A DNA stretch of 64,000 nucleotides from Streptomyces sp. DH5 (GTDB taxonomy: Bacteria > Actinomycetota > Actinomycetes > Streptomycetales > Streptomycetaceae), in NCBI RefSeq assembly GCF_020873915.1, contig NZ_JAHWGP010000012.1, forward strand, positions 120,892 through 184,891, in the 5' to 3' direction. The notes beneath the pieces were generated by a model, which saw only the letters and a list, made by a program, of their open reading frames with translations, was not told the DNA's origin and did not search any database. Made by a program: the position numbers and the translations under genes. Position 1 is the stretch's first letter. Each line of letters opens with the position of its first letter. Below are positions 47,322 through 55,570 of this stretch, one piece after another.

Positions 47322-47783
47322 CTACTGAAGCGGGATGTCGGCTCCGTGTTCGTCCCTGGGCCTGGGGCCGTGAATGCGCCGGTCGGCTTCAGGGATGGTG
47401 ACGTCGTTGATGCTCGCCTCACGGCGTCGCATGAGGCCGCGCTCATCGAATTCCCACAGTTCGTTGCCGTAACTGCGCCACCAGCGGCCTTCCGCGTCGC
47501 GCCACTCGTACTGGAACCGGACGGCGATCCGGTTCTCGTGGAACCCCCAGAGGCTCTTGCGCAGCGCGTAGTCGAGTTCCCGCTCCCACTTCTGCGTCAG
47601 GAAAGCGACGATCTCCTGGCGCCCGCTGATGAACGTGTCCCGGTTCCGCCACCTCGAATCGGGTGTGTAGGCCAGTGCCACGCGATGCGGATCGCGGGTG
47701 TTCCATGCGTCTTCGGCGGCCTGGACCTTCTGCAGGGCGGTTTCCTGCGTGAACGGTGGGCAGGGCGGTCGATCTTCCGGCAC
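47322..47783 (-). CDS. DUF1348 (SnoaL/NTF2-like) protein
   Basis: A 153-residue protein with the DUF1348 pattern: [80 protein letters not shown] and a C-terminal RRIHG. The fold is that of NTF2/SnoaL proteins, which have a hydrophobic pocket for small molecules; the reaction is unknown. It is divergent from a TetR gene, and an almost symmetric double palindrome lies between them, so it is the probable target of that repressor. Confidence 0.87.
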   Translation of the reverse strand: MPEDRPPCPPFTQETALQKVQAAEDAWNTRDPHRVALAYTPDSRWRNRDTFISGRQEIVAFLTQKWERELDYALRKSLWGFHENRIAVRFQYEWRDAEGRWWRSYGNELWEFDERGLMRRREASINDVTIPEADRRIHGPRPRDEHGADIPLQ

Positions 47784-47800
47784 TGCTGCCTCCTCGCATC

Positions 47801-47852
47801 GAGAACGATCGTTTCCTACCGGTCGGGGCTAAGGTAGGGAACGATCGTTCTC
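47801..47852. promoter_or_regulatory. Double TetR-type operator between the DUF1348 and TetR genes
   Basis: Each arm contains the palindrome AACGATCGTT (47803-47812 and 47840-47849). The larger arms GAGAACGATCGTTTCCTACC (47801-47820) and its near-complement (47833-47852) match at 19 of 20 positions, so the whole site is one near-perfect inverted repeat around a 12-bp centre. This is the expected layout for one repressor dimer pair controlling both divergent genes. Confidence 0.75.
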
Positions 47853-47870
47853 AGCGTCAAGGAGCGTCGG

Positions 47871-48437
47871 ATGCCGGCCCCGATAACCGACGAGCGGAAT
47901 CGCCTGGACCGCGAGGCGCTGCTCGATGCAGCGGAAGGGCTCTTCTACGAGCGCGGCATCCAGGCGGTCGGCATGGACGAGGTCCGTGCGGCATCGGGCC
48001 TGCCGCTGAAGCGGATCTACCGGTTCTTCGCGGCGAAAGAGGACCTGGTGGTGGCGGTGCTCAAGCGCCGGGACCGGCGATGGCGGGGGAGCCTGGCCGC
48101 CCACGTGGAGCAGGTTCCGGATCCCCGCGAGCGCGTGCTCGCGGTCTTCGACTGGCTGGCCAAGTGGTTCGCGGAGCCCGGTTTCCGAGGATGCGCCTGG
48201 GTCAACGCCTACGGTGAACTCGGCCCTTCGTCCGAGGCGGTGCTGGCTGAAGTCCGGTCGCACAAGCAGGCATTCCACGACCAGATCGCGGTGTGGGTCC
48301 GCGCCACCGGGCTGCCGGTGGTCGAGCCGGTCATCCTGCTGACCGAAGGAGCCATCGTGACGGCCGGTATCAGCGGCGACCCGGCCCCAGCCCGTCATGC
48401 GCGAGCGGCCGTCGTGATGTTGCTCGGGACGCCTTGA
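47871..48437 (+). CDS. TetR-family regulator, divergent from DUF1348
   Basis: A 188-residue protein. Helix-turn-helix residues read LDREALLDAAEGLFYERGIQ then GMDEVRAASGLPLKRIYRFF. The C-terminal part has FRGCAWVNAYGELGPSSEAV, the signature of the TetR branch that often represses neighbouring NTF2-like or reductase genes. ATG 47871 has AAGGAGCG upstream. It is predicted to bind the 47801-47852 site and to control itself and the DUF1348 gene. Confidence 0.9.
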   Translation: MPAPITDERNRLDREALLDAAEGLFYERGIQAVGMDEVRAASGLPLKRIYRFFAAKEDLVVAVLKRRDRRWRGSLAAHVEQVPDPRERVLAVFDWLAKWFAEPGFRGCAWVNAYGELGPSSEAVLAEVRSHKQAFHDQIAVWVRATGLPVVEPVILLTEGAIVTAGISGDPAPARHARAAVVMLLGTP

Positions 48438-48439
48438 TC

Positions 48440-48498
48440 CCCTGGCCACGGCGCCGCTTTCCTCCCCTGGCCACAGCGCCGCTTTCCTCCCCTGCGCC
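48440..48498. repeat. 25-bp tandem repeat after the TetR gene
   Basis: Two copies (48441-48465 and 48466-48490) of a unit starting CCCTGGCCAC differ by one base, with a partial third copy. It starts directly after the TetR stop codon. Confidence 0.7.
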
Positions 48499-48917
48499 AG
48501 GAGACGGCAGACTCCCGCCGCCTGCCTCCGCGCGATGCGGAACGAGCCGTTCCGATCGTGCGGGACGTATGTCGTGCAGAGGGAAGTCCCTCCTCACCCC
48601 GACGGTCGTCTCCGGTACCGAGACGCTGGTGACGGCAGTGCTCGCACGGGAGACGTAACAGGCGCGGCTTCGGCGGACCGGCCCGCAGGCCGCAGCAGGA
48701 GCAGGTTGACAAGGTGCTCGGCGCCCTGCTGGACGCGGGCGGAACCCCGCCCGTGACCGCGCATGCCCAGCGCACCGGCGTGCCTCTGGGACCCGGCCGG
48801 ACGCCGCGCCCTGCGGCTCCATGAGGCGCTGCTATGCGTGCAGTTCGCCTCGGGGCGGGCTGACGACACGACTCGGGGTGCCTCGGACCTTGGTTCCGGA
48901 GCATCCCGACTGGTCTG
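48499..48917. other. Gap of about 420 bp without a supported gene
   Basis: Open frames here lack ribosome binding sites and consistent codon bias. A short stretch near 48695-48790 in one plus-strand frame ([18 protein letters not shown] and [16 protein letters not shown]) looks like a fragment of a larger protein, but it is too short to name with confidence. Confidence 0.5.
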
Positions 48918-49136
48918 TCATCGGACGGTGATCTCAGCCGCGTAGGCGGTGAATGCGGCCCATTGCTTCCGGGGAAAGGCCAGCAGTTCTCCTGCCTGTG
49001 CCTTCGGGTCCCGGACGTGGACGGTGCCGGGCGCGAGGGTGACCTCTACGCAGTCGCCGCCACCTGATCCGCTGTAGCTGCTCCTGCGCCGACTCAGTTC
49101 GGCTTCGGCATCGCTGGGATCCAGTTCGACGGTCAT
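48918..49136 (-). CDS. DUF397 protein
   Basis: A 72-residue protein with the DUF397 core RRSSYSGSGGGDCVEVTLAP then GTVHVRDPKAQAGELLAFPR and WAAFTAYA. DUF397 proteins normally form gene pairs with an XRE-type regulator and act as its antagonist, in a toxin-antitoxin-like or developmental switch (BldB/WhiJ type loci). No intact XRE gene is adjacent here; the 260 bp upstream show only broken frames. It may be an orphan. Confidence 0.82.
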   Translation of the reverse strand: MTVELDPSDAEAELSRRRSSYSGSGGGDCVEVTLAPGTVHVRDPKAQAGELLAFPRKQWAAFTAYAAEITVR

Positions 49137-49395
49137 GCTGCGGTCTCTGCCGGTCTCCGGAGCGAACGTGCGGACTCCTCAGGGCCCGGCCGGGACCGCC
49201 GACACCTCTTGGGAAGGGTGCGGCGTTCGAGATCGAAGACGTGGGCGTGCTCCTGGGTCTGGACGTCGGCGCGAGTGTCCAGAAGGTCTTCGGCAAGCGA
49301 CGAGGGCGCCTTGGCGGAAGACACAGAGGCACCCCGCCCGGCCGGTCTCCGGGAGGGGGATCGTACGGGGAGAGGAGGCTGAGGAGCGCGGGAGT

Positions 49396-49653
49396 TCAGT
49401 ACGGCCGGAGGTTGACGTACCCGAGCAGCACGATGACCGCCGCGACGCAGCCGAGGACCACGGCCGTCGACACCCACGAGGAGCGGCCGGACGATCCCCT
49501 GTGCCCGGGGTCGGCACGGAACGGCACCGGTCCGGGCGGGTTCTCCTTCCATCGGGCGGCGAGCATACGGGCCCGGGCCGACGGCTCCTTGTGCTCGGCG
49601 CCGTCCGCCCACTTGAGGTCGAACTCCCGCTCTTCGTCGTCCCTCTCGGACAT
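49396..49653 (-). CDS. Small single-pass membrane protein, 85 residues
   Basis: The start is ATG 49653 with GAGGAAG upstream. The N-terminal 55 residues are charged (SERDDEEREFDLKWADGAEH), and the C-terminal helix WVSTAVVLGCVAAVIVLLGY forms a tail anchor ending in VNLRPY. The function is unknown. It follows glnA on the same strand but behind a strong terminator, so it probably has its own promoter. Confidence 0.75.
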   Translation of the reverse strand: MSERDDEEREFDLKWADGAEHKEPSARARMLAARWKENPPGPVPFRADPGHRGSSGRSSWVSTAVVLGCVAAVIVLLGYVNLRPY

Positions 49654-49731
49654 CCCCGTGACTTCCTCTCGAACAGCAGTGTCAGACCAAGGATCCCTCC
49701 CCGGCCGTCCGGAGGGAAGTTTTCCGGACAC

Positions 49732-49784
49732 ACGACGGCGCCCCCGCCCCGGACGACCGGGGGCGGGGGCGGGGGCGCCGTCGT
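49732..49784 (-). terminator. Strong terminator of glnA
   Basis: ACGACGGCGCCCCCGCCCC pairs perfectly with its complement (19 bp) around a 15-base loop, 13 bp after the glnA stop codon. Confidence 0.8.
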
Positions 49785-49796
49785 GACGCGGGAGGA

Positions 49797-51206
49797 TCAC
49801 ACGTCGAAGTACAGCTCGAACTCGTGGGGGTGCGGACGGAGCTGGAGCGGGGCGATCTCGTTCTGGCGCTTGAAGTCGATCCACGTCTCGATCAGGTCCG
49901 GCGTGAACACGTCGCCCTGGAGGAGGAACTCGTGGTCGGCCTCGAGACGGTCCAGCACGGCACCGAGGGAGGTGGGGACCTGCGCCACGTTGGCGTGCTC
50001 CTCGGGAGCCAGCTCGTAGAGGTCCTTGTCGATCGGCTCGGCCGGCTCGATCTTGTTCTTGATGCCGTCCAGGCCCGCGAGGAGCAGCGCCGAGAAGGCC
50101 AGGTACGGGTTGCCGGAGGCGTCGGGGGCGCGGAACTCCACGCGCTTGGCCTTCGGGTTCGATCCGGTGATCGGGATGCGCATCGCGGCGGAGCGGTTGC
50201 GCTGCGAGTACACCAGGTTCACCGGGGCCTCGAAGCCCGGCACCAGACGGTGGTAGGAGTTCACCGTCGGGTTGGTGAAGGCCAGCAGCGACGGGGCGTG
50301 CCGGAGGATGCCGCCGATGTAGTAGCGGGCGGTGTCGGACAGGCCGGCGTAGCCCTGCTCGTCGTAGAAGAGCGGCTCGCCGCCCGTCCACAGCGACTGG
50401 TGGACGTGCATGCCGGAGCCGTTGTCACCGAAGATCGGCTTGGGCATGAAGGTCGCGGTCTTGCCGTTGCGCCAGGCGACGTTCTTGATGATGTACTTGA
50501 AGAGCTGGAGGTCGTCGGCGGCGGCGAGCAGCGTGTTGAAGCGGTAGTTGATCTCCGCCTGGCCGGCGGTGCCCACCTCGTGGTGCTGCCGCTCGACCTT
50601 GAGGCCGGCCTTGGCCAGCTCCAGGGACATCTCGGCGCGCAGGTCGGCGAAGTGGTCGACCGGCGGGACCGGGAAGTAGCCGCCCTTGTAGCGGACCTTG
50701 TACCCGCGGTTGTCCTCCAGGGCCCCGGTGTTCCAGGCGCCGGCCTCGGAGTCGATGTGGTAGAAGGACTCGTTCTCCGACGTCTTGAAGCGCACGCTGT
50801 CGAAGACGTAGAACTCGGCCTCGGGACCGAAGTAGGCGGTGTCGGCGATGCCGGTGGAGGCCAGGTACGCCTCGGCCTTCTTCGCCACGTTGCGCGGGTC
50901 GCGGGAGTACGCCTCGCCCGTGATCGGGTCGTGGATGAAGAAGTTGATGTTCAGCGTCTTGTCACGGCGGAACGGGTCGATCCGGGCGGTCGACAGGTCC
51001 GCGCGCAGCGACATGTCGGACTCGTGGATGGCCTGGAACCCGCGGATCGACGATCCGTCGAACGCGAGCTCCTCGTCGGGGTCGAACGCCTCGGCGGGGA
51101 TCGTGACGTGCTGCATCACACCCGGCAGGTCGCAGAACCGGACATCGATGAACTTGACGTCCTCGTCCGCGAGGTACTTCTTGGCGTCGTCGGCGTTCTG
51201 GAACAT
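49797..51206 (-). CDS. glnA: Glutamine synthetase type I
   Basis: A 469-residue class I-beta glutamine synthetase: FVKFIDVRF-like [73 protein letters not shown] and [10 protein letters not shown]. The adenylylation site is Tyr397 in [10 protein letters not shown], the target of GlnE (15525-18527). It makes glutamine from glutamate, ammonia and ATP. ATG 51206 has AGGAGGAG upstream. A GlnR-type box lies about 100-140 bp upstream and a strong terminator follows. In S. coelicolor this is SCO2198. Confidence 0.97.
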   Translation of the reverse strand: MFQNADDAKKYLADEDVKFIDVRFCDLPGVMQHVTIPAEAFDPDEELAFDGSSIRGFQAIHESDMSLRADLSTARIDPFRRDKTLNINFFIHDPITGEAYSRDPRNVAKKAEAYLASTGIADTAYFGPEAEFYVFDSVRFKTSENESFYHIDSEAGAWNTGALEDNRGYKVRYKGGYFPVPPVDHFADLRAEMSLELAKAGLKVERQHHEVGTAGQAEINYRFNTLLAAADDLQLFKYIIKNVAWRNGKTATFMPKPIFGDNGSGMHVHQSLWTGGEPLFYDEQGYAGLSDTARYYIGGILRHAPSLLAFTNPTVNSYHRLVPGFEAPVNLVYSQRNRSAAMRIPITGSNPKAKRVEFRAPDASGNPYLAFSALLLAGLDGIKNKIEPAEPIDKDLYELAPEEHANVAQVPTSLGAVLDRLEADHEFLLQGDVFTPDLIETWIDFKRQNEIAPLQLRPHPHEFELYFDV

Positions 51207-51288
51207 CCAGCTCCTCCTACTCCCGACCGTCCCGCCGGGGTGGTAGATCGTCTGTGCTGCCGGGTGTGGGCGGCACTCGCTGCACTCG

Positions 51289-51294
51289 ACCCTA
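51289..51294 (-). promoter_or_regulatory. Possible -10 of glnA
   Basis: TAGGGT on the minus strand (51294-51289) lies just downstream of the GlnR box, at a place that would put the -35 inside the box. No strong -35 was seen. Confidence 0.35.
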
Positions 51295-51304
51295 GGGACG
51301 GGTC

Positions 51305-51342
51305 ATTTCTCGTGCGTGACCCATTTGTTTCGCACAAGTTAA
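51305..51342 (-). promoter_or_regulatory. GlnR box upstream of glnA
   Basis: On the minus strand, TTAAC, GAAAC, GTCAC and GAAAT are each spaced by 6 bases. This matches the GlnR consensus gTnAc-n6-GaAAc-n6-GtnAC-n6-GAAAc more closely than the glnII copy. Confidence 0.8.
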
Positions 51343-51417
51343 CCAGCCCCTCTTCCACGGTAGCCCCGGCGCACCCCGCCGTCCTGCGGTCATTTCCGTG
51401 CGCAGTACCGTGGACGG

Positions 51418-51888
51418 GTGGACAACAGGCAAGCAATCGGATCATGGCTGTCCGGGCCGCGCGCGGCCCTGGAGGACGCCGGTGCCGACTTCGGCTACCG
51501 GGGCGAGCAGCTGGGACTGCCGGAGGACGGGCCGGGCTCGATCGCCCGCCCGGGCCGCAGGCTCGGCGCCCTCGCGGTGGACTGGGGTCTGTGCATGCTG
51601 ATCGCATACGGTCTCATCACCGACGGCTACGACGGACAGTCGACCGGCAACTGGGCGCTGCTGGTGTTCCTGGTGCTGAGCGTCCTGACCGTCGGCACGG
51701 TCGGGTTCACCCCGGGCAAGCGCCTCTTCGGGCTGCGGGTCGTCGCCCTCGACAGCGGCCGGGTGCAGCCGCTGCGCGGGCTGGTGCGGTCGGTCCTGCT
51801 GTGCCTGGCGGTCCCCGCCCTCGTCTGGGACCGCGACGGCCGTGGTCTGCACGACCGGCTGGCCCGCACGGTCGAGGTGCGGATCTGA
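51418..51888 (+). CDS. RDD-family membrane protein
   Basis: A 156-residue protein. The RDD motif is PGRRLGALAVDWGLCMLIAY, with conserved Arg and Asp; another helix is NWALLVFLVLSVLTVGTVGF followed by TPGKRLFGLRVVALD, and the end is VWDRDGRGLHDRLARTVEVR. RDD proteins are small membrane proteins, some of which work in ion homeostasis; the role here is unknown. GTG 51418 is probably leaderless, since TACCGT (51406-51411) ends 6 bp upstream. It is divergent from glnA. Confidence 0.87.
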   Translation: MDNRQAIGSWLSGPRAALEDAGADFGYRGEQLGLPEDGPGSIARPGRRLGALAVDWGLCMLIAYGLITDGYDGQSTGNWALLVFLVLSVLTVGTVGFTPGKRLFGLRVVALDSGRVQPLRGLVRSVLLCLAVPALVWDRDGRGLHDRLARTVEVRI

Positions 51889-52005
51889 GGTCCGCCGTCG
51901 GGGTGCGGGTCTGAGGTCCGCCGTCGGGGTGCGGGTCTGAGGTCCGCGCCATCGGGTACGGATCTGAGGTCCGCCGCCGGGGTACGGATCTGTCCGTCCG
52001 AGGCC
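51876..52005. repeat. 26-bp tandem repeat overlapping the end of the RDD gene
   Basis: About five copies of a unit like GGTGCGGATCTGAGGTCCGC with period 26-27 start at 51876, 51902, 51928, 51955 and 51981. The first copy is the last codons and stop of the RDD gene; the others lie downstream. The repeat seems to have grown from the 3' end of the coding sequence. Confidence 0.8.
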
Positions 52006-52049
52006 CGCTGCCGAGGCGTGGACCTGGGATCCGCCTCCGAGAGGTGACA

Positions 52050-52101
52050 GACACGCCGATGGGGGCGCCGGAAGTGGTTCCGGCGCCCCCATCGGCGTGT
52101 C
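52050..52101. terminator. Bidirectional terminator between the RDD and DUF4191 genes
   Basis: A perfect 24-bp stem with a 4-base loop GTGG; the arms are GACACGCCGATGGGGGCGCC and onward, and their complement. It separates the convergent RDD gene and DUF4191 gene. Confidence 0.9.
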
Positions 52102-52117
52102 GACGCAGGGGTGGGGC

Positions 52118-52825
52118 TCAGCGGCCCCGCTGGCCGCCGCCGCCCTTCGGCAGCTTCATTCCCTTGGGCATCGGGCCCTTGGGGAGCGGCATGTTGCTCA
52201 TCAGGTCGCCCAGGGCGCGCAGCCGGTCGTTGGTCGCGGTGACCTGCGGGCCGGAGAGCACCCGGGGCAGCTTGAGCATCGTCGTGCGCAGCTTCTTCAG
52301 CTCCACCTGGCCCTCGCCCGTGCCCACGATCAGGTCGTGCACCGGGACGTCCGCGACGATGCGGTTCATCTTCTTCTTCTCGGCCGCCAGCAGGCTCTTC
52401 ACCCGGTTCGGGTTGCCCTCGGCCACCAGCACGATGCCGGCCTTGCCGACCGCGCGGTGCACCACGTCCTGGCTGCGGTTCATCGCCACCGCGGGGGTCG
52501 TCGTCCAGCCCCGGCCGATGTTGTCGAGCACCGCCGCGGCGGCGCCCGGCTGCCCCTCCATCTGCCCGAAGGCCGCCCGCTCGGCCCTGCGCCCGAACAC
52601 GATCGCCGTCGCGAGGAAGGCGAGCAGGAAGCCCAGGATGCCGAGATAGATGGGATGCCCGATCAAGAAACCGATCGCGAGGAAGACACCGAAGGTGACG
52701 ATTCCGACAGCCGCGAGTACAAGACCGATCTTCTTGTCGGCCCTGCGGGTCATCTTGTAGGTCAGGGCAATCTGCTTCAGTCGCCCGGGGTTCGCAGCGT
52801 CCGCTGCGGTTTCCTTCCTCGCCAT
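52118..52825 (-). CDS. DUF4191 membrane protein
   Basis: A 235-residue protein. Two membrane helices lie at about 33-53 (IGLVLAAVGIVTFGVFLAIG) and 58-77 (IYLGILGFLLAFLATAIVFG), followed by a cytoplasmic part: RAERAAFGQMEGQPGAAAAV, WTTTPAVAMNRSQDVVHRAV, GKAGIVLVAEGNPNRVKSLL and a Gly/Lys/Pro-rich tail. The family is conserved next to lipA in actinobacteria; its role is unknown. Confidence 0.87.
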   Translation of the reverse strand: MARKETAADAANPGRLKQIALTYKMTRRADKKIGLVLAAVGIVTFGVFLAIGFLIGHPIYLGILGFLLAFLATAIVFGRRAERAAFGQMEGQPGAAAAVLDNIGRGWTTTPAVAMNRSQDVVHRAVGKAGIVLVAEGNPNRVKSLLAAEKKKMNRIVADVPVHDLIVGTGEGQVELKKLRTTMLKLPRVLSGPQVTATNDRLRALGDLMSNMPLPKGPMPKGMKLPKGGGGQRGR

Positions 52826-52884
52826 GCCATGAAGTCTACGTGCCCCCCGGAGCGCCTTCGACGGCAGTGCCGGGGGGACGGGCC

Positions 52885-53085
52885 TCAGAGGCGGGGGGAC
52901 GCGGTCAGGTCGAGGACCCGCTGGGTCTCGACCCGGTCCTTGGCGCGCCGGCGGTCCTCCAGCACGGAGGTCCAGGCGTTGCGGCGGGCGGTGCGCTGAC
53001 CACTGCTCATCAGCAGCGACTCGACGGCGCGCAGTGCGGTGGTGAAGGAGGGGATGGGAGTGGCGCGAACGGGCGCGGCCTGCAT
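52885..53085 (-). CDS. Conserved small protein, 66 residues
   Basis: From ATG 53085 (GGGAG upstream). The protein is basic and helical: IPSFTTALRAVESLLMSSGQ, RTARRNAWTSVLEDRRRAKD, RVETQRVLDLTASPRL. No domain was recognised. It lies between DUF4191 and lipA, where S. coelicolor has a similar small gene (SCO2195). The function is unknown. Confidence 0.75.
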   Translation of the reverse strand: MQAAPVRATPIPSFTTALRAVESLLMSSGQRTARRNAWTSVLEDRRRAKDRVETQRVLDLTASPRL

Positions 53086-53227
53086 GGTGGAGGTCTCCCT
53101 CGGTGCGGGCGGGTAGGGGTGCACGCGGTGCACGTGCGGTGATTCCAGGCTCACTGACTGGTGTTACCAGGGCGTGACCAGCCGGTCAAACAGGCATGAA
53201 GCCTCGGTGGGCGCTCCCGGAACGCCG

Positions 53228-53276
53228 ACGCGGTCCCGACCTGTGCCCTCATCTGCGAGGACGGTCGGGACCGCGT
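53228..53276 (-). terminator. Hairpin downstream of lipA
   Basis: ACGCGGTCCCGACC pairs with GGTCGGGACCGCGT (14 bp) around a 21-base loop, about 87 bp after the lipA stop codon. Confidence 0.65.
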
Positions 53277-53362
53277 TCTCTCGGCCAGTACTGGCCGGTA
53301 GGGCCTTGTGCGTGAATTCACACGCGATGTCCGGTTCCCGCGAGGGGCGCCCCGGGCCGGTT

Positions 53363-54328
53363 TCAGACGGCCTGCGAGGCCACGTACGTACCCCTCTTCT
53401 CCACGGCCATCCGGTAGAGGCGGCCGGCGCGGTACGAGGAGCGGACGAGCGGGCCGGACATCACACCGGAGAAGCCGATCTGCTCGGCCTCCTCCTTCAG
53501 CTCCACGAACTCGTGCGGCTTCACCCAGCGCTCCACGGGGTGGTGGCGCACGGAGGGCCGCAGGTACTGCGTGATGGTGACCAGCTCGCAGCCCGCGTCG
53601 TGCAGCTGCTTCAACGCCTCGCTGACCTCCTCCCGGGTCTCGCCCATGCCGAGGATCAGGTTGGACTTCGTGACCAGGCCGTAGTCGCGGGCCTCGGTGA
53701 TGACCTTCAGGGAGCGGTCGTAGCGGAAGCCGGGGCGGATCCGCTTGAAGATCCGGGGGACCGTCTCGACGTTGTGCGCGAAGACCTCGGGGCGGGAGGA
53801 GAAGACCTCGGCCAGCTGCTCCGGCACGGCGTTGAAGTCGGGGGCCAGCAGCTCGACCTTGGTGCGGCCGTCGGCGCGCTCCGCCGTCTGCGCGTGGATC
53901 TGGCGCACGGTCTCCGCGTACAGCCAGGCGCCGCCGTCCTCCAGGTCGTCGCGGGCGACGCCGGTGATGGTGGCGTAGTTCAGGTCCATGGTGACGACCG
54001 ACTCGCCGACGCGGCGCGGCTCGTCACGGTCCAGCGCCTCGGGCCTGCCCGTGTCGATCTGGCAGAAGTCGCAGCGCCGGGTGCACTGGTCGCCGCCGAT
54101 GAGGAAGGTCGCCTCGCGGTCCTCCCAGCACTCGTAGATGTTCGGACAGCCGGCTTCCTGGCAGACGGTGTGCAGACCCTCGCTCTTGACCAGGTTCTGC
54201 ATCTTGGAGTATTCGGGGCCCATTTTCGCCCGGGTCTTGATCCACTCGGGCTTGCGCTCGATGGGGGTCTGGCTGTTGCGGACCTCCAGGCGCAGCATCT
54301 TGCGTCCGTCGGGTGCGACTGCGGACAC
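53363..54328 (-). CDS. lipA: Lipoyl synthase (radical SAM)
   Basis: A 321-residue protein. One [4Fe-4S] cluster is bound by the N-terminal Cys56, Cys61 and Cys67 ([12 protein letters not shown]), and the radical SAM cluster by Cys82, Cys86 and Cys89 (CTRRCDFC). The rest is the TIM-barrel: [54 protein letters not shown]. It inserts two sulfur atoms into octanoyl groups attached to E2 subunits and GcvH. It follows lipB on the same strand and supplies lipoate to pyruvate and oxoglutarate dehydrogenases. Confidence 0.97.
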   Translation of the reverse strand: MSAVAPDGRKMLRLEVRNSQTPIERKPEWIKTRAKMGPEYSKMQNLVKSEGLHTVCQEAGCPNIYECWEDREATFLIGGDQCTRRCDFCQIDTGRPEALDRDEPRRVGESVVTMDLNYATITGVARDDLEDGGAWLYAETVRQIHAQTAERADGRTKVELLAPDFNAVPEQLAEVFSSRPEVFAHNVETVPRIFKRIRPGFRYDRSLKVITEARDYGLVTKSNLILGMGETREEVSEALKQLHDAGCELVTITQYLRPSVRHHPVERWVKPHEFVELKEEAEQIGFSGVMSGPLVRSSYRAGRLYRMAVEKRGTYVASQAV

Positions 54329-54422
54329 GACCGGCTCCCTAGCGATTGATTCTTCGGCGTGCTCAAGCGTACGCCCGTTGATGTGAAGGCCCGGCGAGGG
54401 TGTGGCCCTGCTGGTGCGGCCG

Positions 54423-54462
54423 CCCCGGGTTGCCGGGGGCGGGCGCCCCCGGCAACCCGGGG
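54423..54462 (-). terminator. Hairpin downstream of lipB
   Basis: A stem of up to 18 bp (inner arms GGGTTGCCGGGGGC and GCCCCCGGCAACCC) with a 4-base loop lies about 65 bp after the lipB stop codon. Confidence 0.7.
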
Positions 54463-54527
54463 GCGGGCGCCCCCAGGTTCCTCCGAGCCCGGACGCCCGT
54501 GACGTTCAACGCCGGGCGGGCGGCTTC

Positions 54528-55325
54528 TTATGCCGGTGTTCTCTCGATCTCCCGCGGCTTCAGCTCCGCGTTCTGGAGGATGTCCCGGAGGTGGCGCTCC
54601 ACGACGGGGAGCACCTCGTCGATCGTGATGTCCCGGCCGAGTTCGTTCGCCAGGGAGGCGACGCCCGCGTCACGGATCCCGCACGGGATGATCTTGTCGA
54701 ACCACTTGTTGTCGGGGTTCACGTTCAGCGCGAAGCCGTGCATCGTGACCCCCTTGGCCACCCGGATGCCGATCGCGGCGATCTTGCGGTCCTCGCGGCG
54801 CTGGCCGGCGTTGGACGGCGCGTACTCCGGGCCGTCGAGGCGGGGGTCGAACTCGTCGTCCTGCAGCCGGGGGTCGAAGTCGAGGGAGAGCCCGCCGAGC
54901 GCGGGGCGCTGCTCGACCGGGTCGCCGAGCACCCAGACGCCGCTGCGGCCCTCGACCCGTGTGGTCTCCAGGCCGAAGTCGGCACACGTGCGGATCAGCG
55001 CCTCCTCCAGGCGCCGGACGTGCGCGACCACGTCCACCGGGCGGGGCAGCTTCTGGATCGGGTAGCCCACCAGCTGGCCGGGGCCGTGCCAGGTGATCTT
55101 GCCGCCGCGGTCCACGTCGATGACGGGGGTGCCGTCGAGGGGGCGCTCGCTGGGATCGGTGCGCCGGCCGGCCGTGTAGACCGGGGGGTGCTCCAGGAGG
55201 ATCACGGTGTCGGGTGCCTCGTCGGCGAACCGCGCCGCGTGCACCCGGCGCTGCTCGTCCCAGGCCCGCTGATAGTCGACGGCCTCGGCCCCGAAGCCCA
55301 TCCGGACGAACCGCAACTCACTCAC
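54528..55325 (-). CDS. lipB: Lipoyl(octanoyl) transferase
   Basis: A 265-residue protein from GTG 55325 (GGGAGG upstream). Signature strings are [60 protein letters not shown] and the catalytic Cys215 in [14 protein letters not shown]. It moves octanoyl groups from acyl carrier protein to lipoyl domains; LipA then adds sulfur. The upstream open frame up to 55394 is not used because it lacks a ribosome binding site. The C-terminal part is longer than in E. coli LipB, as in other actinobacteria. Confidence 0.95.
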   Translation of the reverse strand: MSELRFVRMGFGAEAVDYQRAWDEQRRVHAARFADEAPDTVILLEHPPVYTAGRRTDPSERPLDGTPVIDVDRGGKITWHGPGQLVGYPIQKLPRPVDVVAHVRRLEEALIRTCADFGLETTRVEGRSGVWVLGDPVEQRPALGGLSLDFDPRLQDDEFDPRLDGPEYAPSNAGQRREDRKIAAIGIRVAKGVTMHGFALNVNPDNKWFDKIIPCGIRDAGVASLANELGRDITIDEVLPVVERHLRDILQNAELKPREIERTPA

Positions 55326-55570
55326 GGCGAAGCGCCTCCCTAGAAGGTCGTCAGGCGCGAAACGCGCCCACGCCACTGTACGTCCGCCGCCCACCCGTCA
55401 GCTTTCGGGTCAATCCTCACACGATCGGATGAACGCTGGTCGTTTGCTGCGATCGACTGTTCACTCTCCGCTACATTCGCGCCGTCCCGTGACGCCATCA
55501 GGGCTGCTCACGGGCAACCCGGGCACATCCCGGCACATCCACAGCCGGAAGGCAGGAGACCGCACCGCAG

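Noticed and set aside
48695-48790. Fragment resembling the end of a PglZ (BREX) protein
   Set aside because: Only about 35 residues in one frame, no other phage-defence gene in the window, and the similarity is from memory. It is too weak to list as a feature.
49137-49395. XRE regulator partner for DUF397
   Set aside because: Frames here are broken and no helix-turn-helix pattern could be read in any of them.
49824-51914. 696-codon plus-strand frame opposite glnA
   Set aside because: Shadow of glnA, with no start signals and atypical composition.
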